A stretch of 29,339 nucleotides of DNA from a virus. Of the stretch, positions 8,983-17,004 are shown piece by piece; the first letter of the stretch is position 1, and every line of letters starts with the position of its first letter. A program made the translations under genes and the position numbers. Location: positions 1-29,339 of the IMG/VR virus record IMGVR_UViG_3300031669_000176, one strand, 5' to 3'. The notes beneath the pieces are model-generated. The model was given only the letters and a program-made list of their open reading frames with translations, ran no database searches and had not been told where the DNA came from.

Positions 8983-11490
8983 CCGATTCAACATCTTTGA
9001 GGTTGAGCGATTTTCCAGCCCTCTACGAATCAAAGAGCCGACGGGCACTCCTCCTGCCTTCACATTTAAAGCCCCCTCTGCTGCCGACTTTGCGAAATCC
9101 ATCGCATGAGCCGCAACCGTCGTATTCGAGTTATTCACGAATGACCCTCTGGGCTGCTCTTGGGTATAGCGCGCAACATTCCCGAGCGTTTGCACAGTTT
9201 TGGCTGTAGTGGGATCGAATACAAGGGGGGTCTTCTGGTCCAAACCTGTGATCGCTTTGTTGAGCGCAGCTTGACTGACGTTTCCTGCACCAGTTCTCGT
9301 ATCAAGCCCTGATGCAGAACGGAGATGATCCACTACACCTGCTCCGATAATTTGGCGAGCCATCGGGTCCGGGGATAAATTGCTCACCATGTTCCCGACG
9401 TTCGCAGTTTTCCCGTTGATGACATACTTTCTGATAAATTGATCCGCTACCGGAGAAGGTTCGCCAATCGGCACGCCATCATTCACGGCCGCCTTATAGG
9501 CTGGATCAGTTGCCAATTTATCAAAACGGGCTTTAGCGGCAATCCGAGCTGCATCCGCCAGCGGTTTAAGTGCAGCAGTCCCTTCCGACATCGGGAGGGA
9601 TTCGAGGGTATTCCGCACAACACCAATTGCATGCGATGCGTTCCCGTCCGTCGCAGCTCTTTGTGCCTGACCAAGTACAGTACGCAGCGTCTCGAATTTA
9701 TTAAACGTCAGCGCGTTTTCTCCGTCACGGTATGAAGCCAGTAAGTTCTTTACTTCCGCTGGTAGGAAGTATCCGCTGTCATCGGCCGCCAACGCGGTAT
9801 CTGCCGCCGAAACAAAGTCCTTCCCGCTTAGCGGCATATCGCCACCGTTCGCATCAGCTAGCGCTTGGTATTTGTTGGTGATGTCTTGGCGGATGGGGGA
9901 GTCAACCTTTTTGTATGAATCCACCAGCGCCTGGTCGTTGGCTACGCCGGTCGTAGCGACATCAGGCGCGACCTTATCTCGAATCGCGCTAAGGTTTTGA
10001 GCAATAGCATTTCCTTGCTGGTTAAATCGCGTGGCGAGTGCAGGAAATTTTCCCCTGTTGTTTTGCTCCAGAGAAATCAGGCGGGGGTCTCCGGTAGCCT
10101 GGCCTGCCGTAAGCTCAACTGGGACGGGCAAAGACGCAGCCTCGGCATGCCGACCAACAGCCGTTGTATTTGCCCCGCGGCCCGCTTGTTTTGCCATTTG
10201 TTGAATGACATTTTCAGATTCCGTAGGACTGGCAGCGGCGGTTGATGATGGCGGTGTGGAATTGGATCCGCTAGGGGTTGCCGCTTGCGCTGCACTTGCT
10301 TGCTGCTGCACTTCTGGTACCGGTTGGCCCTTGCGCATATACGCCGGCAAATCAGGTGTAGTCGGAACAAAATTCTGTGCCTGTTGTTCAACCTGAACCG
10401 GGCGCAGCGCATCGAGCGATGAAGTCACAGGGGATGCAGACTTCAGCGCAGCCCTCGCTTCCGCTGCTTTTCCCCCCTTACCGCCGAGCAACATGCTACC
10501 GAGGTTCAAAACAGCGCCAGTCCCGGCCCCAATTGCTGCAGCCGTACCGGGAGATGCCCCCTCTTTAAGTGCGAGTTGATTGGCAACATCGCCGCCTTTA
10601 TTGGCAATCTCGCCAGGGTAGTTCATGGGATTGTAGGGGCTATCCAATAGGGCTACGGCAGTCCCTGAGCCTTTCCCTGGCTCACCTTGGTAGGTGTGGG
10701 CTTGCTCGTATTGCGTGACTGCCTGGGCGGCATCCGCACTTGATCCCCCTGTGGCGAGTTTTGCCAGGCCTTGATAGCCGCCGATGATGCTTGAGCCGAT
10801 CCCGGTTAGGAGATGTGCAGCACCTCCTGCTATCCCACTCCGAACATCATCAAGATTTGCGGGAACATTTCCGATGCCAGCGGCTGCCGTCTCTGGGGAT
10901 ACAGGGGGCGGTGATAGTGCCTTGTTCCCTCCGGCATTGAATTGATTCACCGCAGACAATAAAGACCCTGCGTTGAACGCATTAGGATCATTAGCGGGCG
11001 TCGTGTCTTGCGAGGGCGCATTCACACCGTTCATCACCTTGCCGACATATGCGGCCGGGTCTTGATTCTTGAACCCGCCGTATTCCGCAACGGCCTTTAT
11101 CAAATCCCCACCATTGGCCTGGGCGAGATGTTGCAGATAAAAATCTGCCGCTGCCCGCGCTTGACCTGGGTTGAATGGATCGAACTTCACTCCCTGCTTA
11201 TTCAACATCGCAACCGTCGAGGGCAGGAACTGATAAGCCCCCATCGCGCCAGTCTTCGGATTCACGGCGTGCGGATCTCCACTGCTCTCGGTCTGTTGGA
11301 GATTATCGAGCAGTTTGGGAGGGGTTCCGTATGCGGCATTAGGATCGAATACGGGGGCTACGGTCGGCGCAGACGAAGCATTCCCTTTGATGAGCACATT
11401 CATCACGCCATTATCAGTAGGCGTAGTAGGCGCGGACGGCGCAGGGCTACTCCCAACCGCCGAATTGATCGTGCTCAGGAAGTCACTCAT
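8935..11490 (-). CDS. Ejection protein with lytic transglycosylase (SLT) domain
   Basis: The 851-residue protein has a lytic transglycosylase fold at about residues 58-140. The catalytic Glu is in LQQTESSGD (about residue 68), followed by GAMGAYQF (81-88) and AVAEYGGF in place of the usual AYNxG. The long remainder is Ala/Gly-rich and helical, with a hydrophobic glycine-rich stretch near 215-245 and again near 315-345. Such proteins are stored in the capsid, ejected with the DNA, and locally open peptidoglycan. Its start overlaps the stop of the previous ejection gene (TAATG). This position matches P22 gp16, although P22 gp16 lacks an obvious SLT domain. Confidence 0.8.
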   Translation of the reverse strand: MSDFLSTINSAVGSSPAPSAPTTPTDNGVMNVLIKGNASSAPTVAPVFDPNAAYGTPPKLLDNLQQTESSGDPHAVNPKTGAMGAYQFLPSTVAMLNKQGVKFDPFNPGQARAAADFYLQHLAQANGGDLIKAVAEYGGFKNQDPAAYVGKVMNGVNAPSQDTTPANDPNAFNAGSLLSAVNQFNAGGNKALSPPPVSPETAAAGIGNVPANLDDVRSGIAGGAAHLLTGIGSSIIGGYQGLAKLATGGSSADAAQAVTQYEQAHTYQGEPGKGSGTAVALLDSPYNPMNYPGEIANKGGDVANQLALKEGASPGTAAAIGAGTGAVLNLGSMLLGGKGGKAAEARAALKSASPVTSSLDALRPVQVEQQAQNFVPTTPDLPAYMRKGQPVPEVQQQASAAQAATPSGSNSTPPSSTAAASPTESENVIQQMAKQAGRGANTTAVGRHAEAASLPVPVELTAGQATGDPRLISLEQNNRGKFPALATRFNQQGNAIAQNLSAIRDKVAPDVATTGVANDQALVDSYKKVDSPIRQDITNKYQALADANGGDMPLSGKDFVSAADTALAADDSGYFLPAEVKNLLASYRDGENALTFNKFETLRTVLGQAQRAATDGNASHAIGVVRNTLESLPMSEGTAALKPLADAARIAAKARFDKLATDPAYKAAVNDGVPIGEPSPVADQFIRKYVINGKTANVGNMVSNLSPDPMARQIIGAGVVDHLRSASGLDTRTGAGNVSQAALNKAITGLDQKTPLVFDPTTAKTVQTLGNVARYTQEQPRGSFVNNSNTTVAAHAMDFAKSAAEGALNVKAGGVPVGSLIRRGLENRSTSKMLNRSLKPGAGIKISDFPR

Positions 11491-12944
11491 TACAGGTGGC
11501 CTTGTTGCGCGAGCTTTTCAATGTTTGCCGCCTTCTGAAGCATCGCTTTGAATTGTGGTGCAGACGTATTGACAGAATTTGTCTTCGGATTCCATGCCTT
11601 CAGCGATTGAGCGACTTCCTTAATCTCTTCGGGATCGTTGTTCTTCCCGGCGTTATAGAGGCGCATCGCGTTGGGATCGTAGTTCTGGGACCATTGATTT
11701 TTGAAGGCCCGAATTGCCGGAATGCCGCCTGCCTTCACTGCTGCTTCTTGTCCTTGGTTGTAGAACTGAAGGCCGCTCACGCCGGCATCATTCACAGCAA
11801 CCGCAGTCCGCAAGGATGCGGGCGTTTGTTTGATCGATCCCATTGCCGTCGCAGACGTGATCCGGCCGGCATCTGTGCTGACTCCCATCGCTTTTTCATT
11901 CGACTGCGTTTGCAGAGCGAGGAAATGCGAAATTTTGTTCGCGTCTGTAGCAAAATCGCCCCTAAGAGGAACGCCGATAGCTCCAGATAAGTTAGCCAAT
12001 GTTTGAGCATTTGGGCCGGTAGGACTCAGCCAATTGCCTTTAGTTGAGTCCAAAATGTCGATAACTTGACGATTGTTGTAATGCTCGTCGGGAACCTGGG
12101 CGGCCGCCTGATTGACGGCGTTTCGATTTTGCTGGAGCGCAGCGTAGGATTGCTGCGTTTCCGTAGGAGGAATAACCTGCGGAGGAACTGGGGCGGAAGC
12201 ACCTTGTACTGGCGCACCAGCAACGCTAACTACGGCACCATTGGCGTCCTTGGTGGTCACAATAGGATTACCACGTGCATCAGTTCCGGCAGTCTGCACC
12301 TGATCCGGGCCAAGCGTCAGCGGCGTAGCCGGACCCTGAACAGTTCCAGGCGCAGCGGCAGCCAGTGCTGGATTCCCTTGCGCGAGCGGAGCGACTGCAC
12401 CGCCCGTGCTCACCATTGCAGCATTCGGGTACATGGCATCAAGTTGTTTCGATGCCGCCTGGGTCCGCAATAACCCCTGAGTGATAAACGCGTGGAGCAC
12501 CTTCGGATCATCAGAGGGCGGCATCCCTGCCAAGGCTTGAGCGATCGCGCTAGGTGGTGCACCGGCATTCGTCAATGTACCGGCCAGGGAGCTAGCGATC
12601 TTTGCGCGGGTAATGTTTGGGTCTTGGAGCAGGTCGGTTGCCATTTGGGCAGCATTGGAGAGATGCGCCCGCATGTTTGCCAGTTGTTCGGTATTTGCTT
12701 GGGCTGCTGCCCCTGTCGCAGCAGATCCGGCTTGGCTGATTCTTGGCTGCTGCGTCTGAGTAGCGACATTGGCATTCGCTGTCGCACCTTGAGCATTCGC
12801 CTGTGCGGCCTGGACATCATAGGGAAGCGTCTGCTGCGCCCGCTGAAGCGCAACTTGCTGATTTCCGATGTTCAGCATGTTCCCGATGGTGGTCATCGCA
12901 TTGGGAACCTGCGCGCTCAGGCTGATAGAGGGATCGATGGGCAT
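11490..12944 (-). CDS. Putative DNA ejection (injection) protein, 484 aa
   Basis: The protein is Ala/Gln/Asn-rich and mainly helical (QVALQRAQQTLPYDVQAAQA, then repeated ANAQ/ATQTQQ segments), with no catalytic motif. It sits between the gp7-like protein and the transglycosylase ejection protein and is coupled to the latter by a TAATG overlap. Composition and order match the second ejection protein of P22-like phages (gp20 position), which helps form the trans-envelope channel. The assignment rests on context more than on a specific motif. Confidence 0.6.
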   Translation of the reverse strand: MPIDPSISLSAQVPNAMTTIGNMLNIGNQQVALQRAQQTLPYDVQAAQANAQGATANANVATQTQQPRISQAGSAATGAAAQANTEQLANMRAHLSNAAQMATDLLQDPNITRAKIASSLAGTLTNAGAPPSAIAQALAGMPPSDDPKVLHAFITQGLLRTQAASKQLDAMYPNAAMVSTGGAVAPLAQGNPALAAAAPGTVQGPATPLTLGPDQVQTAGTDARGNPIVTTKDANGAVVSVAGAPVQGASAPVPPQVIPPTETQQSYAALQQNRNAVNQAAAQVPDEHYNNRQVIDILDSTKGNWLSPTGPNAQTLANLSGAIGVPLRGDFATDANKISHFLALQTQSNEKAMGVSTDAGRITSATAMGSIKQTPASLRTAVAVNDAGVSGLQFYNQGQEAAVKAGGIPAIRAFKNQWSQNYDPNAMRLYNAGKNNDPEEIKEVAQSLKAWNPKTNSVNTSAPQFKAMLQKAANIEKLAQQGHL

Positions 12945-12950
12945 AATCAG

Positions 12951-13703
12951 TTACCCTTGATATGCGGTGTCAAGACTGGTGACGGGTGCGGCCTGTTGTT
13001 GAGCCGGCACCCCCATACTGGAATTTGGATTCAACGAACTCAGATAATTCCAGCCAAGCGCATTCTGTCCGCCAGCGTTCAGTGCATTGGCAGATCCAAC
13101 CGTCCCAGCAGCCTGAGCCGCCGCGCCGGAAGTGAGATAGTTGCTCGAAGCGTTTACCGCGTTCTGCCCGGCATTAGCAGTCGATTGATTTGCCGTCTGA
13201 CCGAGACCGGCAAGATTCGACAGCCGATTGTAGATGTTCGTCTGGTTTGAGTTGTAGTTGTTGTACGCCTGCTGATAGGCGTTCTGGGCGTAGTTCTGTG
13301 CGAAGGTATTGACGCCTTGAAGGGCATTCCCGCTTACCAGACCGCCAGTAGAGTTGATCTGGTTTTTCGTCGCCCCAATGCCCTGGTTGAGCATGAAGTC
13401 GTAGTTCGGCGCGAGATTCGCGTTTAGGTCAGACGTGGTGAATTGGTGCGTCATCGAGGCCGGATCGCTCGATGGTAGAGAGGTGAGATTCGCCATCTGT
13501 CCCACGGCAGTTCCGCCGGCTTGTCGCCAGGGCGCTTGCTGTTGGTTGATGGTGTTGAATTCGCCGAGCTGCGCTTGTGAAGCGTTGTTCGCGGCGTTGG
13601 CCTGGGTGTTGGCGGCGCTTTTAGCTGCGCTTGATGCTAATGCGGCTCCACCGAGAGTGGCCGCCCCCATAAGCCATGTTCCTGCGGTTATACCAGCACT
13701 CAT
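12951..13703 (-). CDS. Putative DNA transfer/ejection protein, gp7-like
   Basis: A 250-residue protein with an N-terminal small-residue hydrophobic segment (WLMGAATLGGAALASSAAKS, residues 10-29). An Asn/Gln/Ala-rich body contains the phrase NYDFMLNQGIGATKNQI, typical of proteins annotated as phage DNA transfer proteins. It is the first of three ejection-type genes in a row. The start ATG 13703 overlaps the stop of the cupin-SET gene (ATGA), so translation is coupled. In P22 the comparable gp7 is processed and leaves the capsid with the DNA. Confidence 0.65.
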   Translation of the reverse strand: MSAGITAGTWLMGAATLGGAALASSAAKSAANTQANAANNASQAQLGEFNTINQQQAPWRQAGGTAVGQMANLTSLPSSDPASMTHQFTTSDLNANLAPNYDFMLNQGIGATKNQINSTGGLVSGNALQGVNTFAQNYAQNAYQQAYNNYNSNQTNIYNRLSNLAGLGQTANQSTANAGQNAVNASSNYLTSGAAAQAAGTVGSANALNAGGQNALGWNYLSSLNPNSSMGVPAQQQAAPVTSLDTAYQG

Positions 13704-14551
13704 TCTGTGATCCTTTCCGTTGGGGCGAAGCCTGCCCCATTAACGCTCATTGCCTGCCGGTAATCTACGCAGATTTCATCGCCAACCTTGATTTCCTTGA
13801 GGGCTACAGCCATCAACGATTTATCATCTAGACAAACATATGCAACATTCGGGCGGCAGGAATGATTGATTAACCATCCTGCGGGAGTCCTTTTATCTTT
13901 AATTCTGATCGGCACTACACAGCTACCCATTTCAATATTTAAGGTAGAGAATGCGCCGGTTCCATGGATTTTTGAGGGGCCGAAAGTAACGCTAGTGACC
14001 TCTTCCGGCATTTCAATCCTATCGCCCTTGTTTTCCACAAGGTGATTAACGACCTCTTGGGTTAGATCGTATTCATCGAGGAATTTTTGATAGTCAGCGC
14101 GGTCTGCTATTGCCAATCCGTTCTGCGTCTGGACGTTTTCGCATCCGCCCATTAACTGCGCATTGGTAGATTCCGTTATCTCGAACATCAACTTATCAAG
14201 ATCGCGCTCATCCCCGACGAGGTGATAGGTGGTCCATACGGTCGTCTCTAACGCGTACCCCACCCGCTTGGTCCCAGGCTTGGAAATGATGGTATGAGGG
14301 GCAGAAAGAGTCTTCATTCCGTCATCCGTCGAGACCATGATCGTGCCTTGTGAGATGGTGCATAGATGCTCATGCCTATGTACGGCACCGGTTAGCACAA
14401 CCCCTCCAGGGATTGTCATTTCTCGCGCATAAATTCCGCCAGCGAAATAATGCCTCACAGGGCAATGCGCTTGCGGCATCGTGTTCAGCTCATTCTCAAT
14501 AGCGTATATCTTGCCGAGTGAAACATCATTCGCGCAGATCGGTACTTCCAT
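13700..14551 (-). CDS. Cupin-SET domain fusion protein
   Basis: With the ATG at 14551 the protein has 283 residues. A TTG at 14560 is possible but is badly spaced from the AGGA. Residues 45-115 form a cupin-like beta barrel (HRHEHLCTISQGTIMVSTDD at 58-77, then PHTIISKPGTKRV). Residues 187-266 are a SET domain: GPSKIHGTGAFST, the catalytic-core signature NHSCRPNV (229-236), and GDEICVDY (257-264) with the usual Tyr. SET domains transfer methyl from S-adenosylmethionine to protein lysines. No post-SET cysteines are seen. It lies among head and ejection genes, so a virion protein could be the substrate; that is inference. Confidence 0.8.
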   Translation of the reverse strand: MEVPICANDVSLGKIYAIENELNTMPQAHCPVRHYFAGGIYAREMTIPGGVVLTGAVHRHEHLCTISQGTIMVSTDDGMKTLSAPHTIISKPGTKRVGYALETTVWTTYHLVGDERDLDKLMFEITESTNAQLMGGCENVQTQNGLAIADRADYQKFLDEYDLTQEVVNHLVENKGDRIEMPEEVTSVTFGPSKIHGTGAFSTLNIEMGSCVVPIRIKDKRTPAGWLINHSCRPNVAYVCLDDKSLMAVALKEIKVGDEICVDYRQAMSVNGAGFAPTERITE

Positions 14552-14556
14552 GTGCG

Positions 14557-14913
14557 TCAATTTCCTACCGGCGTCACATACATAATCGACGGCCCAGCGG
14601 CCGATCCGATCGCGCTAACGCAGAAGCCATTCGCCGGCACTTGAACCGTTCTCGGGACGGTCATTCCATGAGGGAGCATGAATGAATTGGGAACGGTCGG
14701 CGTACCATCTACCGGGAACGCCAGCGCAGGAGTGGCAGCCGTCGAGTTATACGGAGCAACAACAACGCAAATATCCGTCGCTCCCACATTCAGGAACTCG
14801 GCATAGTTATTTTGATCGTTCGATGAAGCCGGAACCCCGACTGCGGCGTGCTGGGCGGCTCCAACCGATAAGGCATATGTCGGCCCTGCCGGGCGAGTGA
14901 CAATCGTAGTCAT
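14557..14913 (-). CDS. Hypothetical structural protein, 118 aa
   Basis: A beta-rich Ala/Pro/Val/Thr-rich protein (NYAEFLNVGATDICVVVAPY, ending SAAGPSIMYVTPVGN) with no enzymatic motif. Its start overlaps the stop of the glycosyltransferase-like gene (ATGA) and it ends six bases before the cupin-SET start. Short beta-barrel proteins at this position in late operons are often virion components, for example decoration or head-tail joining proteins. I do not recognise a named family. Confidence 0.6.
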   Translation of the reverse strand: MTTIVTRPAGPTYALSVGAAQHAAVGVPASSNDQNNYAEFLNVGATDICVVVAPYNSTAATPALAFPVDGTPTVPNSFMLPHGMTVPRTVQVPANGFCVSAIGSAAGPSIMYVTPVGN

Positions 14914-15608
14914 AGGGTGCTCACTTTGTTAGGGTCGTTACTTCCGCCAGGCTGGCGTAGCAAGAATTCGTGAAAGTTACCGGGGAAGGCGGCGTCTTTC
15001 GAGTGGTGCGTTATGCTCAGATTTGGGATGATCCACAAATCCGCGCCGGTATCGACCCAGTTACGCGAAAACGCGTAGTCCTCGCCCCACCATGTACCCT
15101 TGTGAGCGCCGTGATTAAACAGATCGATACTCGGGGAATATCTGGGCCCGTACATCAAATCAGGATAGGCCCGCATGAATCGGTCGATGCCTTCCTTGGT
15201 GACTTTCAGGAAGCCAGCGGGCACCTTGTCCGCCTTGACACATCCATCGTCTCGAAGGAATGGGGTGCCGTTACAGTTTGAAATAACGGCCCCCATGTAC
15301 TCTTCTTCTTCCTTCTTGAATCGGTAGGTTCCTGCAACAACGTCGCCTTCGGTTTCGATCAGTGTCAATAAATCTTGTGGATTCCACGACAGATCGTAAT
15401 CAAGATAAACGATAACATCGGCTTTAGCGTCGAGCGCTTTCCTGGTCATCGTTGCCCGAGCGGCAGATATATAAGGGCATCCCACTTCCTGGACGTACCC
15501 TTCTTCCCATCCCGCCGCGGTGATCAGCGGAATGCTGGCCTCTAACGCTTCAATGTACGGAGCGGTAGGACCAGAAAGCGACGGCGTGCAGAAAACTACC
15601 TTCTTCAA
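14910..15608 (-). CDS. Glycosyltransferase-like (GT-A fold) protein
   Basis: The 232-residue protein starts KKVVFCTPSLSGPTAPYIEA. It has a DxD-type motif in VIVYLDYDLSW (about 86-96) and a later acidic motif GEDYAFSRNW (about 173-182). It then has a conserved-looking His pair (SITHHSKD), all in the order found in GT-A family-2-like transferases. The sequence EVGCPYISAARATMTRKALDA is typical of a phage-borne branch of this group. It lies inside the structural operon, coupled to the next gene. Likely acceptors are a virion protein, the host envelope or modified DNA; none can be chosen from sequence. Confidence 0.65.
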   Translation of the reverse strand: MKKVVFCTPSLSGPTAPYIEALEASIPLITAAGWEEGYVQEVGCPYISAARATMTRKALDAKADVIVYLDYDLSWNPQDLLTLIETEGDVVAGTYRFKKEEEEYMGAVISNCNGTPFLRDDGCVKADKVPAGFLKVTKEGIDRFMRAYPDLMYGPRYSPSIDLFNHGAHKGTWWGEDYAFSRNWVDTGADLWIIPNLSITHHSKDAAFPGNFHEFLLRQPGGSNDPNKVSTL

Positions 15609-15866
15609 TTAGGCACTCCCCTTCCAGGCACCGATGGCGGTGAGCGTGTTCATGATCTCCTGCATCGCCGCCAGTTGGGTCGCCCCAAACGAAGACGAGG
15701 TAGCGAGATTGGAAGACGCTTGAGCAGAGGATGCGCGTTGAGTCGCGGGAGTGGCACCGTAGAAGCCGACAGTGCTGCCGGAAGCTGTAGTCAGAGATGA
15801 GAGGTCCTTGACGATGCCTCCATCAATGTCAGCGGTGCTATCGGCAACACCAAGCATGCGGCCCAT
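15609..15866 (-). CDS. Putative head decoration/fibre-type protein, copy B
   Basis: An 85-residue protein whose C-terminal 60 residues (VGFYGATPATQRASSAQASS, then FGATQLAAMQEIMNTLTAIG) match the neighbouring 83-residue protein closely. The FYGATPxxQ motif followed by a terminal helix occurs in phage head-fibre and capsid decoration proteins. The N-terminal 30 residues (MGRMLGVADSTADIDGGIVK) differ from copy A. Start ATG 15866 overlaps the stop of copy A. Its position two genes after the coat gene supports a capsid surface role. Confidence 0.6.
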   Translation of the reverse strand: MGRMLGVADSTADIDGGIVKDLSSLTTASGSTVGFYGATPATQRASSAQASSNLATSSSFGATQLAAMQEIMNTLTAIGAWKGSA

Positions 15867-16117
15867 TACGCGGCACCTTTCCAGAGGCCAAGGCTAGTCA
15901 GGGTATTCATGATCTCCTGAATGATCGCAACCTGAGAGGCACCGAAGCTGGCCGAGGTGACCATGTTGGACGCCACTTGATTGGACGAGGCACGTTGAAC
16001 TACAGGAGTCGCCCCATAGGCACCAACGAGGGACGATGCGGAAGTGCCCAGCGAATACGGGCTACCCGTACCGAGAGCGGGAGAACTGACCGATGAAGCA
16101 GGACCGGGATTTGCCAT
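15866..16117 (-). CDS. Putative head decoration/fibre-type protein, copy A
   Basis: An 83-residue paralogue of the next gene. They share AYGATPVVQRASSNQVASNM-like and SFGASQVAIIQEIMNTLTSL-like cores and the end GLWKGAA/GAWKGSA. The N-terminus is Ser/Pro/Gly-rich. An AGGAG lies upstream of ATG 16117 and a terminator lies just before that. The predicted role, a small protein on the head surface, comes from the GATPxxQ motif and the location after the coat gene. Confidence 0.6.
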   Translation of the reverse strand: MANPGPASSVSSPALGTGSPYSLGTSASSLVGAYGATPVVQRASSNQVASNMVTSASFGASQVAIIQEIMNTLTSLGLWKGAA

Positions 16118-16133
16118 GTGAATCTCCTAAAAG

Positions 16134-16157
16134 AAAAAGCCCCGGTTAGGGGGCTTG
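16134..16157 (-). terminator. Intrinsic terminator of the HNH endonuclease unit
   Basis: On the minus strand AAGCCCC-CTAACCG-GGGGCTT is a 7-bp stem followed by TTTC. It lies immediately after the HNH gene stop and before the decoration-type genes. Confidence 0.8.
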
Positions 16158-16162
16158 GATTG

Positions 16163-16936
16163 TCATGCTACGTGCGCCCAAGATCGGCGCTTTCGGATGT
16201 TAGTTATCATGCCTTTGGACACCCCGAATCGTTCGGCTAGTTCGATGCCGGGTTCTGCGCTTGCTCGGATGTAACGCACTTTCTCTTCGTCCAGCTTGGA
16301 GCCTTTACCGCGCCGTGATAAGCCGCGATTGTGCCCATTGACGGACTCAACTTCCAAATGCGCCCAGGATACCTTTGCCTTCACGCTCCCAATGGTGGTA
16401 GCTGCAACACCATAATCAGCAGCAATCTGTGCATACGGCCTTGGATCGGCCAATATCTTAAGTGCATCCGCTTCGGTCAAAATGGCCTGTGGCGATAATT
16501 CACCTTTGGGAATGTTGTGACGATGCTTTGCGATTTTGTCTCGCATGTTATCGCCAGGAGTCCCTAAGAAGAGATGGTCAGGATTCACGCACCTCGGGTT
16601 ATCACACTTATGGCAGACAAGCGCTTCTTTTGGTACGTTCCGCCGATTGTGGAGGGCCCAAGAATATCTGTGGGCCCGTTGGTACGGAACCCCGTCATAT
16701 ACACCTTTGAAGATTCCATATCCATCTGAGTCTGTCGCCGCAGCCCATATCCAACAATCTTCCGTCGGTTTGAATTGCAGGTTGAATCGTTCAGGAGCCG
16801 ATAATCCAACCATGTTCCCGCTATGACTCATAGTGGAAAATGGTGAGCCGTACTTCCTATTGCGCTGGTAATGCTTATTGCACATCCCCAACGAGATTAC
16901 CGGCAAGTTACACCCTTTACATCCGCATACGTCCAT
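16163..16936 (-). CDS. Freestanding HNH homing-type endonuclease with DNA-binding C-terminus
   Basis: ATG 16936 is chosen, with GGAGG eight bases upstream; a GTG two codons earlier is less likely. The 257-residue protein has an N-terminal Cys/His cluster (CGCKGCNLPVISLGMCNKHY, residues 4-23). The HNH core spans about 60-135, with RAHRYSW, CHKCDNPRCVNPDH and LGTPGDNMRDK. Two helix-turn-helix-like repeats follow, at about 155-190 (YAQIAADYGVAATTIGSVK) and 220-250 (GIELAERFGVSKGMITNIRK). This is the make-up of phage homing endonucleases that cut a site in the intron-less or HNH-less allele. It interrupts the normal coat-to-decoration gene order and has its own promoter and terminator. Confidence 0.85.
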   Translation of the reverse strand: MDVCGCKGCNLPVISLGMCNKHYQRNRKYGSPFSTMSHSGNMVGLSAPERFNLQFKPTEDCWIWAAATDSDGYGIFKGVYDGVPYQRAHRYSWALHNRRNVPKEALVCHKCDNPRCVNPDHLFLGTPGDNMRDKIAKHRHNIPKGELSPQAILTEADALKILADPRPYAQIAADYGVAATTIGSVKAKVSWAHLEVESVNGHNRGLSRRGKGSKLDEEKVRYIRASAEPGIELAERFGVSKGMITNIRKRRSWAHVA

Positions 16937-16963
16937 TTGCACATCCTCCAGAAGTGAGACTAT

Positions 16964-16992
16964 ATTCTAGCCTCATTCTGAAGAATATACAA
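16964..16992 (-). promoter_or_regulatory. Sigma-70-type promoter for the HNH gene
   Basis: Reading the minus strand, TTGTAT (16992-16987) and TAGAAT (16969-16964) are 17 bases apart in the 68-base gap between the coat gene stop and the HNH start. The gap is AT-rich compared with its surroundings. The GGAGG of the HNH gene follows about 17 bases after the -10 box. The spacer contains the near-palindrome ATTCTTCAGAAT. Confidence 0.6.
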
Positions 16993-17004
16993 GATCGCTT
17001 AAAA

